In this document: positions 1 to 11,708 of the stretch, piece by piece | Numbering within the stretch: the stretch's first letter is position 1 | How the letters are laid out: each line of letters begins with the position of its first letter | Source: Plantibacter sp. VKM Ac-2880 | GTDB lineage: Bacteria; Actinomycetota; Actinomycetes; Actinomycetales; Microbacteriaceae | Length of the DNA: 64,000 nt | Assembly: GCF_015351235.1 (NCBI RefSeq) | Contig: NZ_JADKSJ010000001.1 | Coordinates: 1,877,668-1,941,667 of the forward strand | Reading direction: 5' to 3' | Position numbers and translations under genes: made by a program | Notes under the pieces: generated by a model | Databases searched by the model: none | What the model was told of the DNA's origin: nothing | The model's input: the letters and a program-made list of their open reading frames with translations, nothing else

Positions 1-1
1 G

Positions 2-688
2 GACGCCGTGTCGGCATACGGTCATCTGCCGATCGACCTGGCCGGCCTGCGTGCCGCGTCCGGTTCGACCGGGGCCGGCGGTCTTGTGGCCATCAGCGTG
101 TCCGCGCACAAGATCGGCGGGCCGGTGGGGGTCGGCGCTTTGGTGGTCAGCCGGGCGGCGGTCGTGGAGCCGTTGCAGCACGGTGGCGGCCAGCAGCGTG
201 GCCTCCGCTCGGGTACGCAGGACGTCGCAGCCGCGATCGGGTTCGCCGTGGCCGCCGAGGCGACTGAGCGGGAGCGGGTCGCCGAGCAGCAGCGGTTGCA
301 GGCGCTCCGGGACCGGCTCATCGCGGGCGTACGTTCCTCGGTGCCTGAGGCCGAACTCACCGGCGACCCGGTGGAACGACTGGCCTCGAACGTGCACCTC
401 GTCCTTCCGGGGACCCAGGGCGACTCCATGCTCTTCCTCCTCGACCTCGCCGGGGTCGCCGTGTCGACGGGCTCTGCGTGTCAGGCCGGTGTCCCCGAAC
501 CGTCCCACGTCCTGCTCGCCATGGGGCGCTCGGAGTCGGACGCCCGCGCGGCCCTGCGGATCACGCTTGGCAGGACGACGACGCAGGACGACGTCGACCG
601 CTTCCTGCAGGCGCTTCCCTCGGCCTACGCGCAGGCGAGCCGGGCCGGCTCCGCGGATCGCGACACGGCACTCGGCGCGCGACCCTGA
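2..688 (+). CDS. Cysteine desulfurase, NifS/IscS-like (5' end cut by window)
   Basis: PLP-dependent cysteine desulfurase that takes sulfur from L-cysteine for thio-modification of tRNA or Fe-S assembly. The reading frame is open from base 2, so the N-terminal part lies outside the window. Visible family features are the PLP-lysine segment SAHKIGGPVG, the GGGQQRGLRSGT block, and the loop with the catalytic cysteine STGSACQAG. The C-terminus is complete. mnmA starts about 60 nt downstream; this pairing is common in actinobacteria and suggests the enzyme feeds sulfur to MnmA (inference). Family assignment is firm; the exact subgroup is not. Confidence 0.9.
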   Translation, partial: DAVSAYGHLPIDLAGLRAASGSTGAGGLVAISVSAHKIGGPVGVGALVVSRAAVVEPLQHGGGQQRGLRSGTQDVAAAIGFAVAAEATERERVAEQQRLQALRDRLIAGVRSSVPEAELTGDPVERLASNVHLVLPGTQGDSMLFLLDLAGVAVSTGSACQAGVPEPSHVLLAMGRSESDARAALRITLGRTTTQDDVDRFLQALPSAYAQASRAGSADRDTALGARP

Positions 689-737
689 GTCGGCGCGCGC
701 CTGATCTCTTGCGGGTGGCTGTCCGGCGACTGGCGCG

Positions 738-743
738 TAGACT
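738..743 (+). promoter_or_regulatory. -10 box of a leaderless mnmA transcript
   Basis: TAGACT lies exactly 6 nt before the GTG start codon of mnmA and no Shine-Dalgarno sequence is present. Transcription would therefore start at or beside the start codon. The same geometry recurs at many genes in this window. Confidence 0.55.
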
Positions 744-749
744 TGCCCG

Positions 750-1862
750 GTGAAGGTTCTGGCAGCGATGAGTGGTGGAGTCGATTCCGCCGTGGCAGCG
801 GCGCGCGCCGTCGACGCAGGCCACGAGGTGGTCGGGGTCCACCTGGCCCTCAGCCGGATGCCGGGCACGCTCCGGACCGGCAGCCGGGGGTGCTGCACCA
901 TCGAGGATTCGATGGACGCCCAGCGCGCGGCGAACCTCATCGGCATCCCGTATTACGTCTGGGACTTCTCCGAGCGGTTCAAGCTCGACGTCGTCGATGA
1001 CTTCATCGCGGAGTATCGGGCGGGCCGCACGCCGAACCCCTGCATGCGCTGCAACGAGAAGATCAAGTTCGCCGCACTCCTGGAGAAGGCGCTCGACCTC
1101 GGCTTCGACGCGGTCGTGACCGGGCACTACGCCACGATCGTGACGAGCCCGGACGGCGACCGCGAACTCCATCGTGCGAGCGCCTGGGCGAAGGACCAGT
1201 CCTACGTCCTGGGCGTGCTCACCGCCGAGCAGCTGGCGCACTCGATGTTCCCGCTGGGCGCGACCCCGTCCAAGGCCGAGGTGCGTGCAGAGGCCGCGGA
1301 GCGCGGCTTCACCGTCGCGAACAAGCCCGACAGTCACGACATCTGCTTCATCCCGGACGGCGACACGAAGGGTTGGCTGGGGGAGCGGGTCGGCACCGAG
1401 ACCGGCCAGGTCCTCGACCGCGATGGCGCGGTCGTCGGCTCGCACGAGGGTGCGCACGCCTTCACCGTCGGACAGCGCAAGGGCCTGCACCTCGGCGTGC
1501 CGGCTCCGGACGGACGTCCACGCTTCGTCCTCGAGGTGCGCCCCAAGGACAACACCGTCGTGGTGGGGCCGAAGGAGGCGCTCGCCATCGGCGAGATCGC
1601 CGGCTCCCGGTACACCTGGGCCGGCCGTGCACCGGCGGTGGGCGTGGACCCGATCGCGTGCGACGTCCAGATCCGTGCCCACGCCGACCCGGTTCCCGCC
1701 GCGCTGGCCCTCGTCGACGGCGAACTCGTCGTCCACCCGGAGACGCCGCTCGACGGCGTCGCGCCCGGACAGACCGCGGTGCTGTACAGCGGAACGCGCG
1801 TGCTGGGACAGTTCACGATCGACCGCACGGTCAGCGTCGTGCCCGTCGGCGTCAGCGCCTGA
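750..1862 (+). CDS. mnmA: tRNA-specific 2-thiouridylase MnmA
   Basis: ATP-dependent enzyme that places the 2-thio group on U34 of tRNAs for Lys, Glu and Gln in the cytoplasm. The 370-aa protein has the PP-loop SGGVDS at residues 8-13. The two conserved cysteines are in NPCMRCN (Cys101) and DICF (Cys199). GTG is chosen as start because a TAGACT -10 box ends 6 nt before it and the next residues fit the family N-terminus. It lies just downstream of a cysteine desulfurase, the expected sulfur donor. A strong hairpin follows the stop codon. Length is normal for the family. Confidence 0.97.
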   Translation: MKVLAAMSGGVDSAVAAARAVDAGHEVVGVHLALSRMPGTLRTGSRGCCTIEDSMDAQRAANLIGIPYYVWDFSERFKLDVVDDFIAEYRAGRTPNPCMRCNEKIKFAALLEKALDLGFDAVVTGHYATIVTSPDGDRELHRASAWAKDQSYVLGVLTAEQLAHSMFPLGATPSKAEVRAEAAERGFTVANKPDSHDICFIPDGDTKGWLGERVGTETGQVLDRDGAVVGSHEGAHAFTVGQRKGLHLGVPAPDGRPRFVLEVRPKDNTVVVGPKEALAIGEIAGSRYTWAGRAPAVGVDPIACDVQIRAHADPVPAALALVDGELVVHPETPLDGVAPGQTAVLYSGTRVLGQFTIDRTVSVVPVGVSA

Positions 1863-1877
1863 CACCCCGGAACGACC

Positions 1878-1910
1878 GAACGCCCGGCGAGCGATGCTCG
1901 CCGGGCGTTC
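1878..1910. terminator. Bidirectional intrinsic terminator, mnmA / sugar transporter
   Basis: A perfect 15-bp stem (1878-1892 with 1896-1910) and a 3-nt loop sit between the stops of two convergent genes. There is no clear U-tract, as is usual at high GC. It could end transcription from both sides. Confidence 0.8.
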
Positions 1911-1922
1911 CGTGTCAGATGG

Positions 1923-3410
1923 TCAGGCTCCGGCGGTCGTCCCCGCCTTCGAGCCCTTGGCCTTCTTGGGCTTCTTGACGAACAGCGTCTCGGCCTCTTC
2001 GAGCGTGAGCCCGTTCGTCTCCGGGATCTTCGCGAGCACGAACACGAACGAGAGCAGGGCGAAGAACGCGTACATGCCGTAGGTCACCGGGAGCGAGAAC
2101 GCGGCGAGGCCCGGGAAGCTCACGGTGATGAGGAAGTTCGCGATCCATTGGGCCATCGCCGCCACGCCGAGGGCCTTGGCACGCAGGCGGTTCGGGAAGA
2201 TCTCGCCGAGGAGGACCCAGACGAGCGGACCCCAGGAGGCGCCGAAGGCGACGACGAACACGTTGGCGGCGATCAGCGCGATCGTGCCCCAGGGCTGCGG
2301 CAGCGACACCTCGCCCGCGCTGTCCGTGACCGACTGGGTGAAGGCGATCGCCATGGCCCCGAGCGAGACCGTCATCCCGATGGAGCCGGCGAGGAGGATC
2401 GGCCGGCGACCGATGCGGTCGACGAGCAGGATCGCGACGATCGTGACCGCGACGTTCGTCACCGAGGTGATGACCGAGATGAGCAGCGAGTCGGACTCCT
2501 GGAAGCCGACCGCCTTCCAGAGGGTCGTCGAGTAGTAGAAGATGACGTTGATGCCGACGAACTGCTGGAAGATCGAGAGGATGACACCGATCCACACGAT
2601 CGGGAGCAGACCGAACTTGCCGCCCCAGAGCGAGGCCTTCTTCTGCTGCTCGTCGTCCTTCACCGCCTGCTCGGCGAGCTTGACGGCCCGGTCGACCTCC
2701 TCCTGCGGCCACACCGTCGCGAAGATGCGGCGGGCTTCATCTGCCTTGCCCTTGCGGACGAGGAAGCGTGGCGACTCGGGGAGCCGCATGGCCAGGAGGC
2801 CGTAGACGACGGCGGGGATCGCGCAGGCGATGAACATCCAGCGCCAGGCTTCGACGCCGAACCACAGCGGGTTGGACGCGCCGCCGGCGACGCCCGCGAG
2901 GACGGAGTCGGACAGGAGTGCGGCGAAGATGCCGAGGGTGATGGCGAGCTGCTGCAACGAGGCGAGGCGCCCGCGGATGGCGCTCGGCGCGATCTCGGCG
3001 ATGTAGGCCGGAGCCACGACCGACGCGATGCCGATGCCGAGTCCGCCGACGATACGCCACAGGATCAGGTCCCAGGGGGAGAAGGCGAAGCCCGCGCCGA
3101 GGGAGGAGACGAAGAAGAGAGCGGCTCCGAGGAGCATCGTGAAGATACGTCCGCGGCTATCCGCGATCCGGCCGGCGAGGTAGGCACCGAGCGCGCAGCC
3201 CAAGAGGGCGGAGGCGACGGCGAAGCCGATGAGCCCCTCGCTCAGTTGGAAGTGGTCCTGCATGGCGTCGACCGCGCCGTTGACCACGGAGGAGTCGAAG
3301 CCGAAGAGGAAGCCACCGACCGCGGCGGAGACGGAGATGCCGATGACGCGCGCGGTCAGCTGCTTGCTGGTAGGAGCCGCCCCCGTTCCTGGCCTGCTGG
3401 ACTGGGACAT
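1923..3410 (-). CDS. MFS sugar-proton symporter (sugar porter family)
   Basis: Twelve-helix inner-membrane sugar transporter of the major facilitator superfamily, 495 aa. Sugar porter signatures are GRIADSRGRIF between helices 2 and 3, PESPRFLVRKG before the central loop, QQFVGINVIFYYS in helix 7 (hexose-binding region), and PETNGLTLEE after helix 12. The reading frame extends 15 codons upstream, but the ATG at 3410 is chosen because GGAGG lies 5 nt before it. The substrate cannot be read from sequence; xylose, glucose and other sugars are all possible. It stands alone between convergent mnmA and divergent ligA. Confidence 0.9.
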   Translation of the reverse strand: MSQSSRPGTGAAPTSKQLTARVIGISVSAAVGGFLFGFDSSVVNGAVDAMQDHFQLSEGLIGFAVASALLGCALGAYLAGRIADSRGRIFTMLLGAALFFVSSLGAGFAFSPWDLILWRIVGGLGIGIASVVAPAYIAEIAPSAIRGRLASLQQLAITLGIFAALLSDSVLAGVAGGASNPLWFGVEAWRWMFIACAIPAVVYGLLAMRLPESPRFLVRKGKADEARRIFATVWPQEEVDRAVKLAEQAVKDDEQQKKASLWGGKFGLLPIVWIGVILSIFQQFVGINVIFYYSTTLWKAVGFQESDSLLISVITSVTNVAVTIVAILLVDRIGRRPILLAGSIGMTVSLGAMAIAFTQSVTDSAGEVSLPQPWGTIALIAANVFVVAFGASWGPLVWVLLGEIFPNRLRAKALGVAAMAQWIANFLITVSFPGLAAFSLPVTYGMYAFFALLSFVFVLAKIPETNGLTLEEAETLFVKKPKKAKGSKAGTTAGA

Positions 3411-3548
3411 GGTTCCTCCGATTCCGCGCGCATGGTTCCTGCGGCACTGCGACACCCTACTCCTCGATCAGCGGCTCACCGACCCGGTTGCCCCGATCGG
3501 GGAGGACGTGCGGTGTGTCAAGCGCTCTCGAGTGTCGGAAGGCGCTCA

Positions 3549-5873
<2,325 letters not shown>

Positions 5874-5875
5874 GG

Positions 5876-7597
5876 TCAGTGCCCGGCGGCGTCCAGGAGG
5901 TCGTCCCTGACCTGGCGACGGAGGACCTTGCCGATGAGCGACTTCGGGAGTTCGTCGACGACGACCACCCGCTTCGGCACCTTGTAGGGCGTGAGGATCT
6001 CGCGAGCCCACGCGCGGAGCGCCTCGGTGTCGACCGTGGCGCCCGGAGCGGCGACGACGGCCGCGACGACCTGCTCGCCGGAGTGCGGGTCGGGGATCCC
6101 GACGACGGCGGCGTCCGCGACGGAGGCGTGTCCGCGGAGGACCTGCTCGACCTCGCTGGGGGAGACGTTGAACCCGCCCGTGATGATGAGCTCCTTGATG
6201 CGGTCGACGACCGTCATGAACCCCTCGTCGTCGATCGATACGATGTCGCCGGTGCGGAACCAACCGCCCGGGAGGAGCACGGCGGCGGTCTCCTCGGGCT
6301 TGTTGTAGTAGCCCCGGAACACCTGGGGCCCACGAACGAGGAGTTCGCCGGGTTCACCGGCCGGCCGATCCGTCTCCGGATCATCGGGGTCGACGACCCT
6401 GACCTCGGTGCTCGGCAGCGGGAGACCGATGGTGCCTGGCTTCCTCGCGGCCGACACCGGGTTGGCGGAGATCACCGGCGAGCACTCTGAGAGCCCGTAG
6501 CCCTCGACGAGGAACCCGCCGGACGCCGCTTCGAACGGCACGACGAGCTCGTGCGGCAGCGGCATGGCCCCGGAGATCGCGATCTCGGTGCCCTGCAGCG
6601 AGACGCCCTGCTCCGTCGCGGCCGCCAGGAGCCGGTCGGCGATGGGCGGCACCGCGGGCAGGAAGGTCGGAGGGCGCTTCTTCATGACCTTGAGGACGAG
6701 CGCCGGGTCGAACTTCGGGAACAGGACGAGTCGCGAGCCCATGCTCATGGCGAACGTGAGGCACAGTGTCAGTCCGTAGGCGTGGAACATCGGGAGGACC
6801 GCGTACACGACGGCCTCCCCGCGCTTCACCGTCGGCACCCAGGCGCGGGACTGCGCGGCGTTGGCGAGCAGGTTCCCGTGGGTCAGAGCCGCACCCTTCG
6901 GCGAGCCCGTCGTGCCGCTGGTGTACTGGATCAGTGCGAGCGCGTCGGTCGCCGGCTTCGGGTGGGTCGCCGGGAGTGACCCGGCGGTGAGGAGCCGCTC
7001 CCACACCACCGTGCCGGAGACCGGGCCGGTCAGCTGCGCGCGGGAGGCACGTGCCTTCGCGATCGGGAGCCGCAGTGCCAGGCGCATGTGGATCGGCATC
7101 GCACGCGTGACGTCGATCGTGACGAGCGCGTCCACCGCCAGGTCGGCCGGGAAGTCCTGCAGGTGACCGGCGACCTTGTCCCAGACGATCGCGAACCGGG
7201 CGCGGTGGTCCTCGAACTGGTGGCGGAGCTCCTGCGGCGTGTAGAGGGGGTTGTGCTCGATGACGACGGCACCGAGTCGGAGGACGGCGTAGAACGCGAC
7301 GATGTGCTGCGGACAGTTCGGGAGCATGAGCGCGACCGGGTCGCCGGCCCGGACGCCGAGGTCTCGCAGACCGGCCGCAGCCCGCGAGATGAGGGCGTCG
7401 AGTTCGGTGTAGGTGGTCGTCGACCCGAAGAACTCGAGTGCCACCGCGTCCGGGTAGCTCACTGCGGAGGCCTCCACGAGATCGCCGAGGCTGCCGGTCT
7501 GCGCGGGGATGTCGTCCGGGACGTCGGCGGCGTAGCTCGCCAGCCACGGACGCTCGTGCGGGGGACGGGGACGGCTGCTCGAGTCGTTCTGGCTCAC
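5876..7597 (-). CDS. Long-chain acyl-CoA synthetase, AMP-forming
   Basis: Activates fatty acids to acyl-CoA through an acyl-adenylate; soluble or membrane-associated. The 573-aa protein has the P-loop-like motif YTSGTTGSPKG, the substrate motif GYGLSECSPV, the WFRTGD hinge region, and the C-terminal catalytic lysine in GKVLRR. The frame continues upstream, but the GTG at 7597 is preferred: TACAGT (7604-7609, minus strand) ends 6 nt before it, giving a leaderless start, and the protein then has family-typical length. Chain-length preference cannot be judged. It ends 2 nt beyond the ligA stop, in convergent orientation. Confidence 0.9.
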   Translation of the reverse strand: MSQNDSSSRPRPPHERPWLASYAADVPDDIPAQTGSLGDLVEASAVSYPDAVALEFFGSTTTYTELDALISRAAAGLRDLGVRAGDPVALMLPNCPQHIVAFYAVLRLGAVVIEHNPLYTPQELRHQFEDHRARFAIVWDKVAGHLQDFPADLAVDALVTIDVTRAMPIHMRLALRLPIAKARASRAQLTGPVSGTVVWERLLTAGSLPATHPKPATDALALIQYTSGTTGSPKGAALTHGNLLANAAQSRAWVPTVKRGEAVVYAVLPMFHAYGLTLCLTFAMSMGSRLVLFPKFDPALVLKVMKKRPPTFLPAVPPIADRLLAAATEQGVSLQGTEIAISGAMPLPHELVVPFEAASGGFLVEGYGLSECSPVISANPVSAARKPGTIGLPLPSTEVRVVDPDDPETDRPAGEPGELLVRGPQVFRGYYNKPEETAAVLLPGGWFRTGDIVSIDDEGFMTVVDRIKELIITGGFNVSPSEVEQVLRGHASVADAAVVGIPDPHSGEQVVAAVVAAPGATVDTEALRAWAREILTPYKVPKRVVVVDELPKSLIGKVLRRQVRDDLLDAAGH

Positions 7598-7687
7598 CGT
7601 CCCACTGTAGGGGCGGAGGCCGACCGACGACCACGTCGCTGGCGAATAGACTGGAGTGACCGCCACCGCTACACGTACGGGAGACGC

Positions 7688-7987
7688 ATGTCGGAAATCA
7701 CCACCGAGCAGGTCGCACATCTCGCGACCCTTGCTCGCATCGCCCTGAGCCAGGACGAGATCGCCCACCTCACCACGGAGCTCGACTCCATCGTGGACAA
7801 CATCGCGAAGGTGCAGCAGGTGGCCACGCCTGACGTCCCGGCGACGAGCCACCCGATCCCGCTCGAGAACGTGTACCGCGACGACGTCGTCGGCAACACG
7901 CTCACCCGGGAGCAGGCACTCCAGAACGCACCGGAGTCGGCCGACGGCCGGTTCAAGGTCTCGGCCATCCTGGGGGAGGAGCAGTGA
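7688..7987 (+). CDS. gatC: Glu-tRNA(Gln)/Asp-tRNA(Asn) amidotransferase subunit GatC
   Basis: Small subunit (99 aa) that clamps GatA to GatB in the transamidation complex converting Glu-tRNA(Gln) and/or Asp-tRNA(Asn). The family pattern is clear: [13 protein letters not shown] at the N-terminus and LRDD-like [10 protein letters not shown] near the middle. GGGAGA lies a few bases before the ATG. A TAGACT box at 7646-7651 is a plausible promoter for the whole operon. Its stop overlaps the gatA start by 4 nt, implying translational coupling. Confidence 0.96.
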   Translation: MSEITTEQVAHLATLARIALSQDEIAHLTTELDSIVDNIAKVQQVATPDVPATSHPIPLENVYRDDVVGNTLTREQALQNAPESADGRFKVSAILGEEQ

Positions 7988-9495
7988 GCGGCCTCATCGG
8001 TCTGACGGCAGCCGAACTGTCGTCCAAGCTCCGTGCCGGTGAGGTGTCGAGCGTCGAGGTGACCCAGGCGCACCTCGACCGCATCGCCCAGGTCGACGGC
8101 GACGTCCACGCCTTCCTGCACGTCTCGGACCACGCCCTCGACGTCGCCGCCGACATCGATGCGCGTCGTGCAGCGGGTGAGGAGCTCGGCGAACTGGCCG
8201 GCGTCCCACTCGCGATCAAGGACGTGCTCGTCACGACCGACATGCCGTCGACGTCGGGCAGCCGCATCCTCGAGGGATACCTGTCGCCCTTCGACGCCAC
8301 CGTCGTCGCCCGATCGCGGGCCGCGGGCCTGGTGCCGCTCGGTAAGACGAACATGGACGAGTTCGCCATGGGGTCGAGCACGGAGCACTCCGCGTACGGC
8401 CCGACCCACAACCCGTGGGACCTCGACCGCATCCCCGGTGGTTCCGGAGGTGGCTCGGCCGCAGCGGTCGCCGCGTTCGAAGCGCCCATCGCGCTCGGCA
8501 GCGACACCGGCGGCTCGATCCGTCAGCCGGCGCACGTCACCGGGACGGTCGGCGTGAAGCCCACCTACGGAGCGGTGAGCCGCTACGGTGCCATCGCTCT
8601 GGCGTCCTCGCTCGACCAGGTCGGGCCGGTGAGCAGGACCGTCCTCGACTCCGGGCTGCTGCACGACGTCATCGCCGGGCACGACGCGCTCGACTCGACC
8701 TCCCTCCGCGACGCCTGGCCCTCGATGGCCGCAGCGGCTCGGGAGGGTGCCCGCGGCGACGTGCTGCGCGGTCTCCGCGTCGGCGTCGTCAAGGAACTCA
8801 ACGGCGACGGCTTCCAGGCCGGCGTGAAGAGCCGCTTCCAGGAGGCCCTCGCGGTACTCGAGGCGAACGGCGCCGAGATCGTGGAGGTGTCGGCACCGAA
8901 CTTCGAGTACGCGGTCGCCGCCTACTACCTGATCCTCCCCGCCGAGGCGTCCAGCAACCTCGCGAAGTTCGACTCCGTGCGGTTCGGCATGCGCGTCACC
9001 CCTGAGGGCGGCGGCACGGTCGAACAGGTGATGTCCGCCACCCGCGAGGCCGGGTTCGGCCCCGAGGTGAAGCGCCGCATCATCCTCGGCACCTACGCCC
9101 TGAGCGCCGGGTACTACGACGCCTACTACGGGAGCGCCCAGAAGGTGCGGACGCTCATCCAGCGCGACTTCGCCGCGGCGTTCGACCAGGTCGACGTCCT
9201 CGTGAGCCCGAGCGCGCCCACGACGGCGTTCAAGCTCGGCGAGCGCATCGACGATCCGCTGGCGATGTACCTCAACGACGTCACCACCATCCCGGCGAAC
9301 CTCGCCGGGGTCCCGGGCATCAGCGTCCCGATCGGGCTCGCCCCGGAGGACGGCCTGCCCGTCGGCATCCAGTTCATGGCGCCAGCACGAGAGGACGCCA
9401 GACTCTACCGGGTCGGCGCCGCTCTCGAGGCGCTCCTCGAATCGACGTGGGGGCACACCCTCATCTCGCAGGCACCCGCTCTCGGAGGTCGGTAA
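7984..9495 (+). CDS. gatA: Aspartyl/glutamyl-tRNA amidotransferase subunit GatA
   Basis: Amidase subunit (503 aa) that hydrolyses glutamine and channels ammonia to GatB. The amidase-signature catalytic triad is in place: Lys79 in LAIKD, the cis-Ser154 in GGSGGGSA and the nucleophile Ser178 in GSDTGGS. The GTG start overlaps the gatC stop (GTGA). Having all three subunits side by side is the usual arrangement in bacteria lacking GlnRS and/or AsnRS; whether this strain lacks either cannot be seen here. Confidence 0.97.
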   Translation: MSGLIGLTAAELSSKLRAGEVSSVEVTQAHLDRIAQVDGDVHAFLHVSDHALDVAADIDARRAAGEELGELAGVPLAIKDVLVTTDMPSTSGSRILEGYLSPFDATVVARSRAAGLVPLGKTNMDEFAMGSSTEHSAYGPTHNPWDLDRIPGGSGGGSAAAVAAFEAPIALGSDTGGSIRQPAHVTGTVGVKPTYGAVSRYGAIALASSLDQVGPVSRTVLDSGLLHDVIAGHDALDSTSLRDAWPSMAAAAREGARGDVLRGLRVGVVKELNGDGFQAGVKSRFQEALAVLEANGAEIVEVSAPNFEYAVAAYYLILPAEASSNLAKFDSVRFGMRVTPEGGGTVEQVMSATREAGFGPEVKRRIILGTYALSAGYYDAYYGSAQKVRTLIQRDFAAAFDQVDVLVSPSAPTTAFKLGERIDDPLAMYLNDVTTIPANLAGVPGISVPIGLAPEDGLPVGIQFMAPAREDARLYRVGAALEALLESTWGHTLISQAPALGGR

Positions 9496-9497
9496 TC

Positions 9498-10997
9498 ATG
9501 GCCAAGGACAAGCTCCTCTCCTACGAGGAAGCCCTCGAACTGTACGAGCCCGTGCTCGGGTTCGAGGTGCACGTCGAGCTCAACACCAAGACGAAGATGT
9601 TCTCCTCGGCGCCCAACGGCTTTGGCGACGCACCGAACACGAACATCTCGCCGGTGTGCCTCGGTCTGCCCGGTTCGCTCCCGGTGGTCAACGAGCAGGC
9701 GGTGCGGTACTCGATCAGCCTCGGGCTCGCGCTCGGGTGTTCGATCGCGCCGTCGAGCCGCTTCGCTCGGAAGAACTACTTCTACCCGGACCTCGCGAAG
9801 AACTACCAGATCTCGCAGTTCGACGAGCCCATCGCCTTCGAGGGTTCCGTCGACGTCGAGCTCGCCGACGGAACCATCGTGACGGTGCCGATCGAACGCG
9901 CGCACATGGAGGAGGACGCCGGCAAGCTCACGCACATCGGCGGCTCGACGGGACGCATCCAGGGTGCCGAGTACTCGCTCGTCGACTACAACCGGGCCGG
10001 CGTGCCGCTCGTGGAGATCGTCACCAAGCCGATCTACGGCACCGAGCACCGGGCACCGGAGATCGCGAAGGCCTACGTCTCCGCCATCCGCGACATCGTG
10101 GTGGCGCTCGGGATCTCCGACGCGAAGATGGAGCGGGGCAACCTGCGGTGCGACGCGAACATCTCCCTGCGGCCGCGTGGCCAGGAGAAGCTCGGGACGC
10201 GCACGGAGACGAAGAACGTCAACTCCCTCCGGTCGGTCGAACGTGCCGTGCGCTACGAGATCCAGCGTCAGGCCGCGATCCTCAAGGACGGCGGGTCCAT
10301 CGTCCAGGAGACGCGTCACTGGCACGAGGACACCGGCGCCACCTCCGCGGGGCGTCCGAAGAGCGACGCCGACGACTACCGCTACTTCCCGGAGCCCGAC
10401 CTGCTCCCGGTCGTGCCGTCGCCCGAGCTCATCGAGGAACTGCGCGCAGCGCTCCCCGAGCAGCCTGCCGTCCGTCGGCGTCGCCTGAAGGGCGAGTGGG
10501 GCTTCACCGACCTGGAGTTCCAGGACGTCGTGAACGGTGGCCTCCTGAACGAGATCACCGCGACCGTCGCGGCAGGCGCCACGCCGACCGCTGCGCGCAA
10601 GTGGTGGACGGGCGAGATCTCCCGGCTCGCGAACCAGCGCGACGTCGAGGCGACGAGCCTGGTCTCACCTGAGCACGTCGCCGCCCTCGCTGCGCTCGTC
10701 GAGGACGGGACGCTCAACGACAAGCTCGCCCGACAGGTGCTCGAGGGTGTCATCGACGGCGAGGGAAACCCGCAGGAGGTCATCGACGCGCGAGGCCTCG
10801 CGCTCGTGTCCGACGACGGTCCCCTGATCGCCGCCATCGATGAGGCGCTGGCCGCCCAGCCGGACGTCCTCGCGAAGATCCGCGACGGCAAGGTCCAGGC
10901 CGCCGGTGCGGTCATCGGCGCCGTGATGAAGGCGATGCGCGGACAGGCGGACGCCGCACGGGTCCGCGAGCTCGTCCTGGAGCGCGCCGGGCAGTAG
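9498..10997 (+). CDS. gatB: Aspartyl/glutamyl-tRNA amidotransferase subunit GatB
   Basis: Kinase/transferase subunit (499 aa) that binds the mischarged tRNA, phosphorylates the acyl group and transfers ammonia from Gat[17 protein letters not shown] near the N-terminus and the C-terminal YqeY-like helical tail region ([13 protein letters not shown] ... [13 protein letters not shown]-type ending) identify it. The ATG at 9498 is chosen because GGAGGT lies about 7 nt before it and the gene starts 2 nt after the gatA stop. A strong hairpin follows the gene. Confidence 0.97.
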   Translation: MAKDKLLSYEEALELYEPVLGFEVHVELNTKTKMFSSAPNGFGDAPNTNISPVCLGLPGSLPVVNEQAVRYSISLGLALGCSIAPSSRFARKNYFYPDLAKNYQISQFDEPIAFEGSVDVELADGTIVTVPIERAHMEEDAGKLTHIGGSTGRIQGAEYSLVDYNRAGVPLVEIVTKPIYGTEHRAPEIAKAYVSAIRDIVVALGISDAKMERGNLRCDANISLRPRGQEKLGTRTETKNVNSLRSVERAVRYEIQRQAAILKDGGSIVQETRHWHEDTGATSAGRPKSDADDYRYFPEPDLLPVVPSPELIEELRAALPEQPAVRRRRLKGEWGFTDLEFQDVVNGGLLNEITATVAAGATPTAARKWWTGEISRLANQRDVEATSLVSPEHVAALAALVEDGTLNDKLARQVLEGVIDGEGNPQEVIDARGLALVSDDGPLIAAIDEALAAQPDVLAKIRDGKVQAAGAVIGAVMKAMRGQADAARVRELVLERAGQ

Positions 10998-11015
10998 CTC
11001 CCGCGCCAGCGACAT

Positions 11016-11054
11016 CGGGTCCGGACGGCAGTCGTGCACTGCCGTCCGGGCCCG
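11016..11054 (+). terminator. Intrinsic terminator of the gatCAB operon
   Basis: A 17-bp stem with one G-U pair (11016-11032 with 11038-11054) and a 5-nt loop, followed by TTTCTC. It begins about 20 nt after the gatB stop. Confidence 0.85.
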
Positions 11055-11111
11055 TTTCTCTGCCGCTGGGAAGCCCTGGCGCGCGTCTCCGGGGCGGCAT
11101 ACACTTCGGCC

Positions 11112-11708
11112 ATGCTGGTCGAAGGCACCATGCGTTGGCAGGTCACCGAGGACGCCCCGATGGCCCTCATGCTCGCGCTCGCCTTCCGTTCCATGGGCGG
11201 TCTCGGGAGCCGATGCGTCGGCCAGCTCCCAGCAGTGGCCCCCGCACCTGATCCGATCGACGTCACTGACCTCGACCGCGAGGCCCTGGCGCTCCAGTTC
11301 GACGGTTGGTGGACGGGGATCGCGCGGCGTGACACGCGGTTGTTCATGGCGGAGGTGCGTCCTCCCCACTTCGAGGTCTTCGATCGCGCCCTCGAACTGC
11401 AGGAGCTCGCCTACCGTGCCTATGATGACGCCCGCCGGTGGGCCACGGACAGGATCCGCGAGTACGAGATCGCCCTGGCCGCACGCTCACCGAGCAGACT
11501 CGCCGACGTCTACGAGCTCATCCGCGAGCGCCAGTTCGAGTTGCGTCGGCAATCCAGCTCGTTCCGACTGGATCTCGAGGTGCTCCCGATCTGCCGACCA
11601 GGCGCCTGGGTGGTCGCCCCCGACACGATCGTGGTCAGCGAGTCGCTCCGGGACGATCGGGAGGCGTTTCGCGAGTGGCTACGCCCGCTGGTCCACGGCT
11701 TGGTCTGA
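11112..11708 (+). CDS. Conserved-looking protein of unknown function (198 aa)
   Basis: I do not recognise the family. The protein is soluble, with no signal peptide or membrane helix. The middle (about 75-160) is rich in Arg/Glu/Ala helices and the C-terminus has an aromatic, hydrophobic end. The coding frame has normal local codon bias. The start is set by TACACT at 11100-11105, which ends 6 nt before this ATG (leaderless geometry). The last 30 nt overlap the 3' end of the convergent acyltransferase gene. Confidence 0.65.
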   Translation: MLVEGTMRWQVTEDAPMALMLALAFRSMGGLGSRCVGQLPAVAPAPDPIDVTDLDREALALQFDGWWTGIARRDTRLFMAEVRPPHFEVFDRALELQELAYRAYDDARRWATDRIREYEIALAARSPSRLADVYELIRERQFELRRQSSSFRLDLEVLPICRPGAWVVAPDTIVVSESLRDDREAFREWLRPLVHGLV

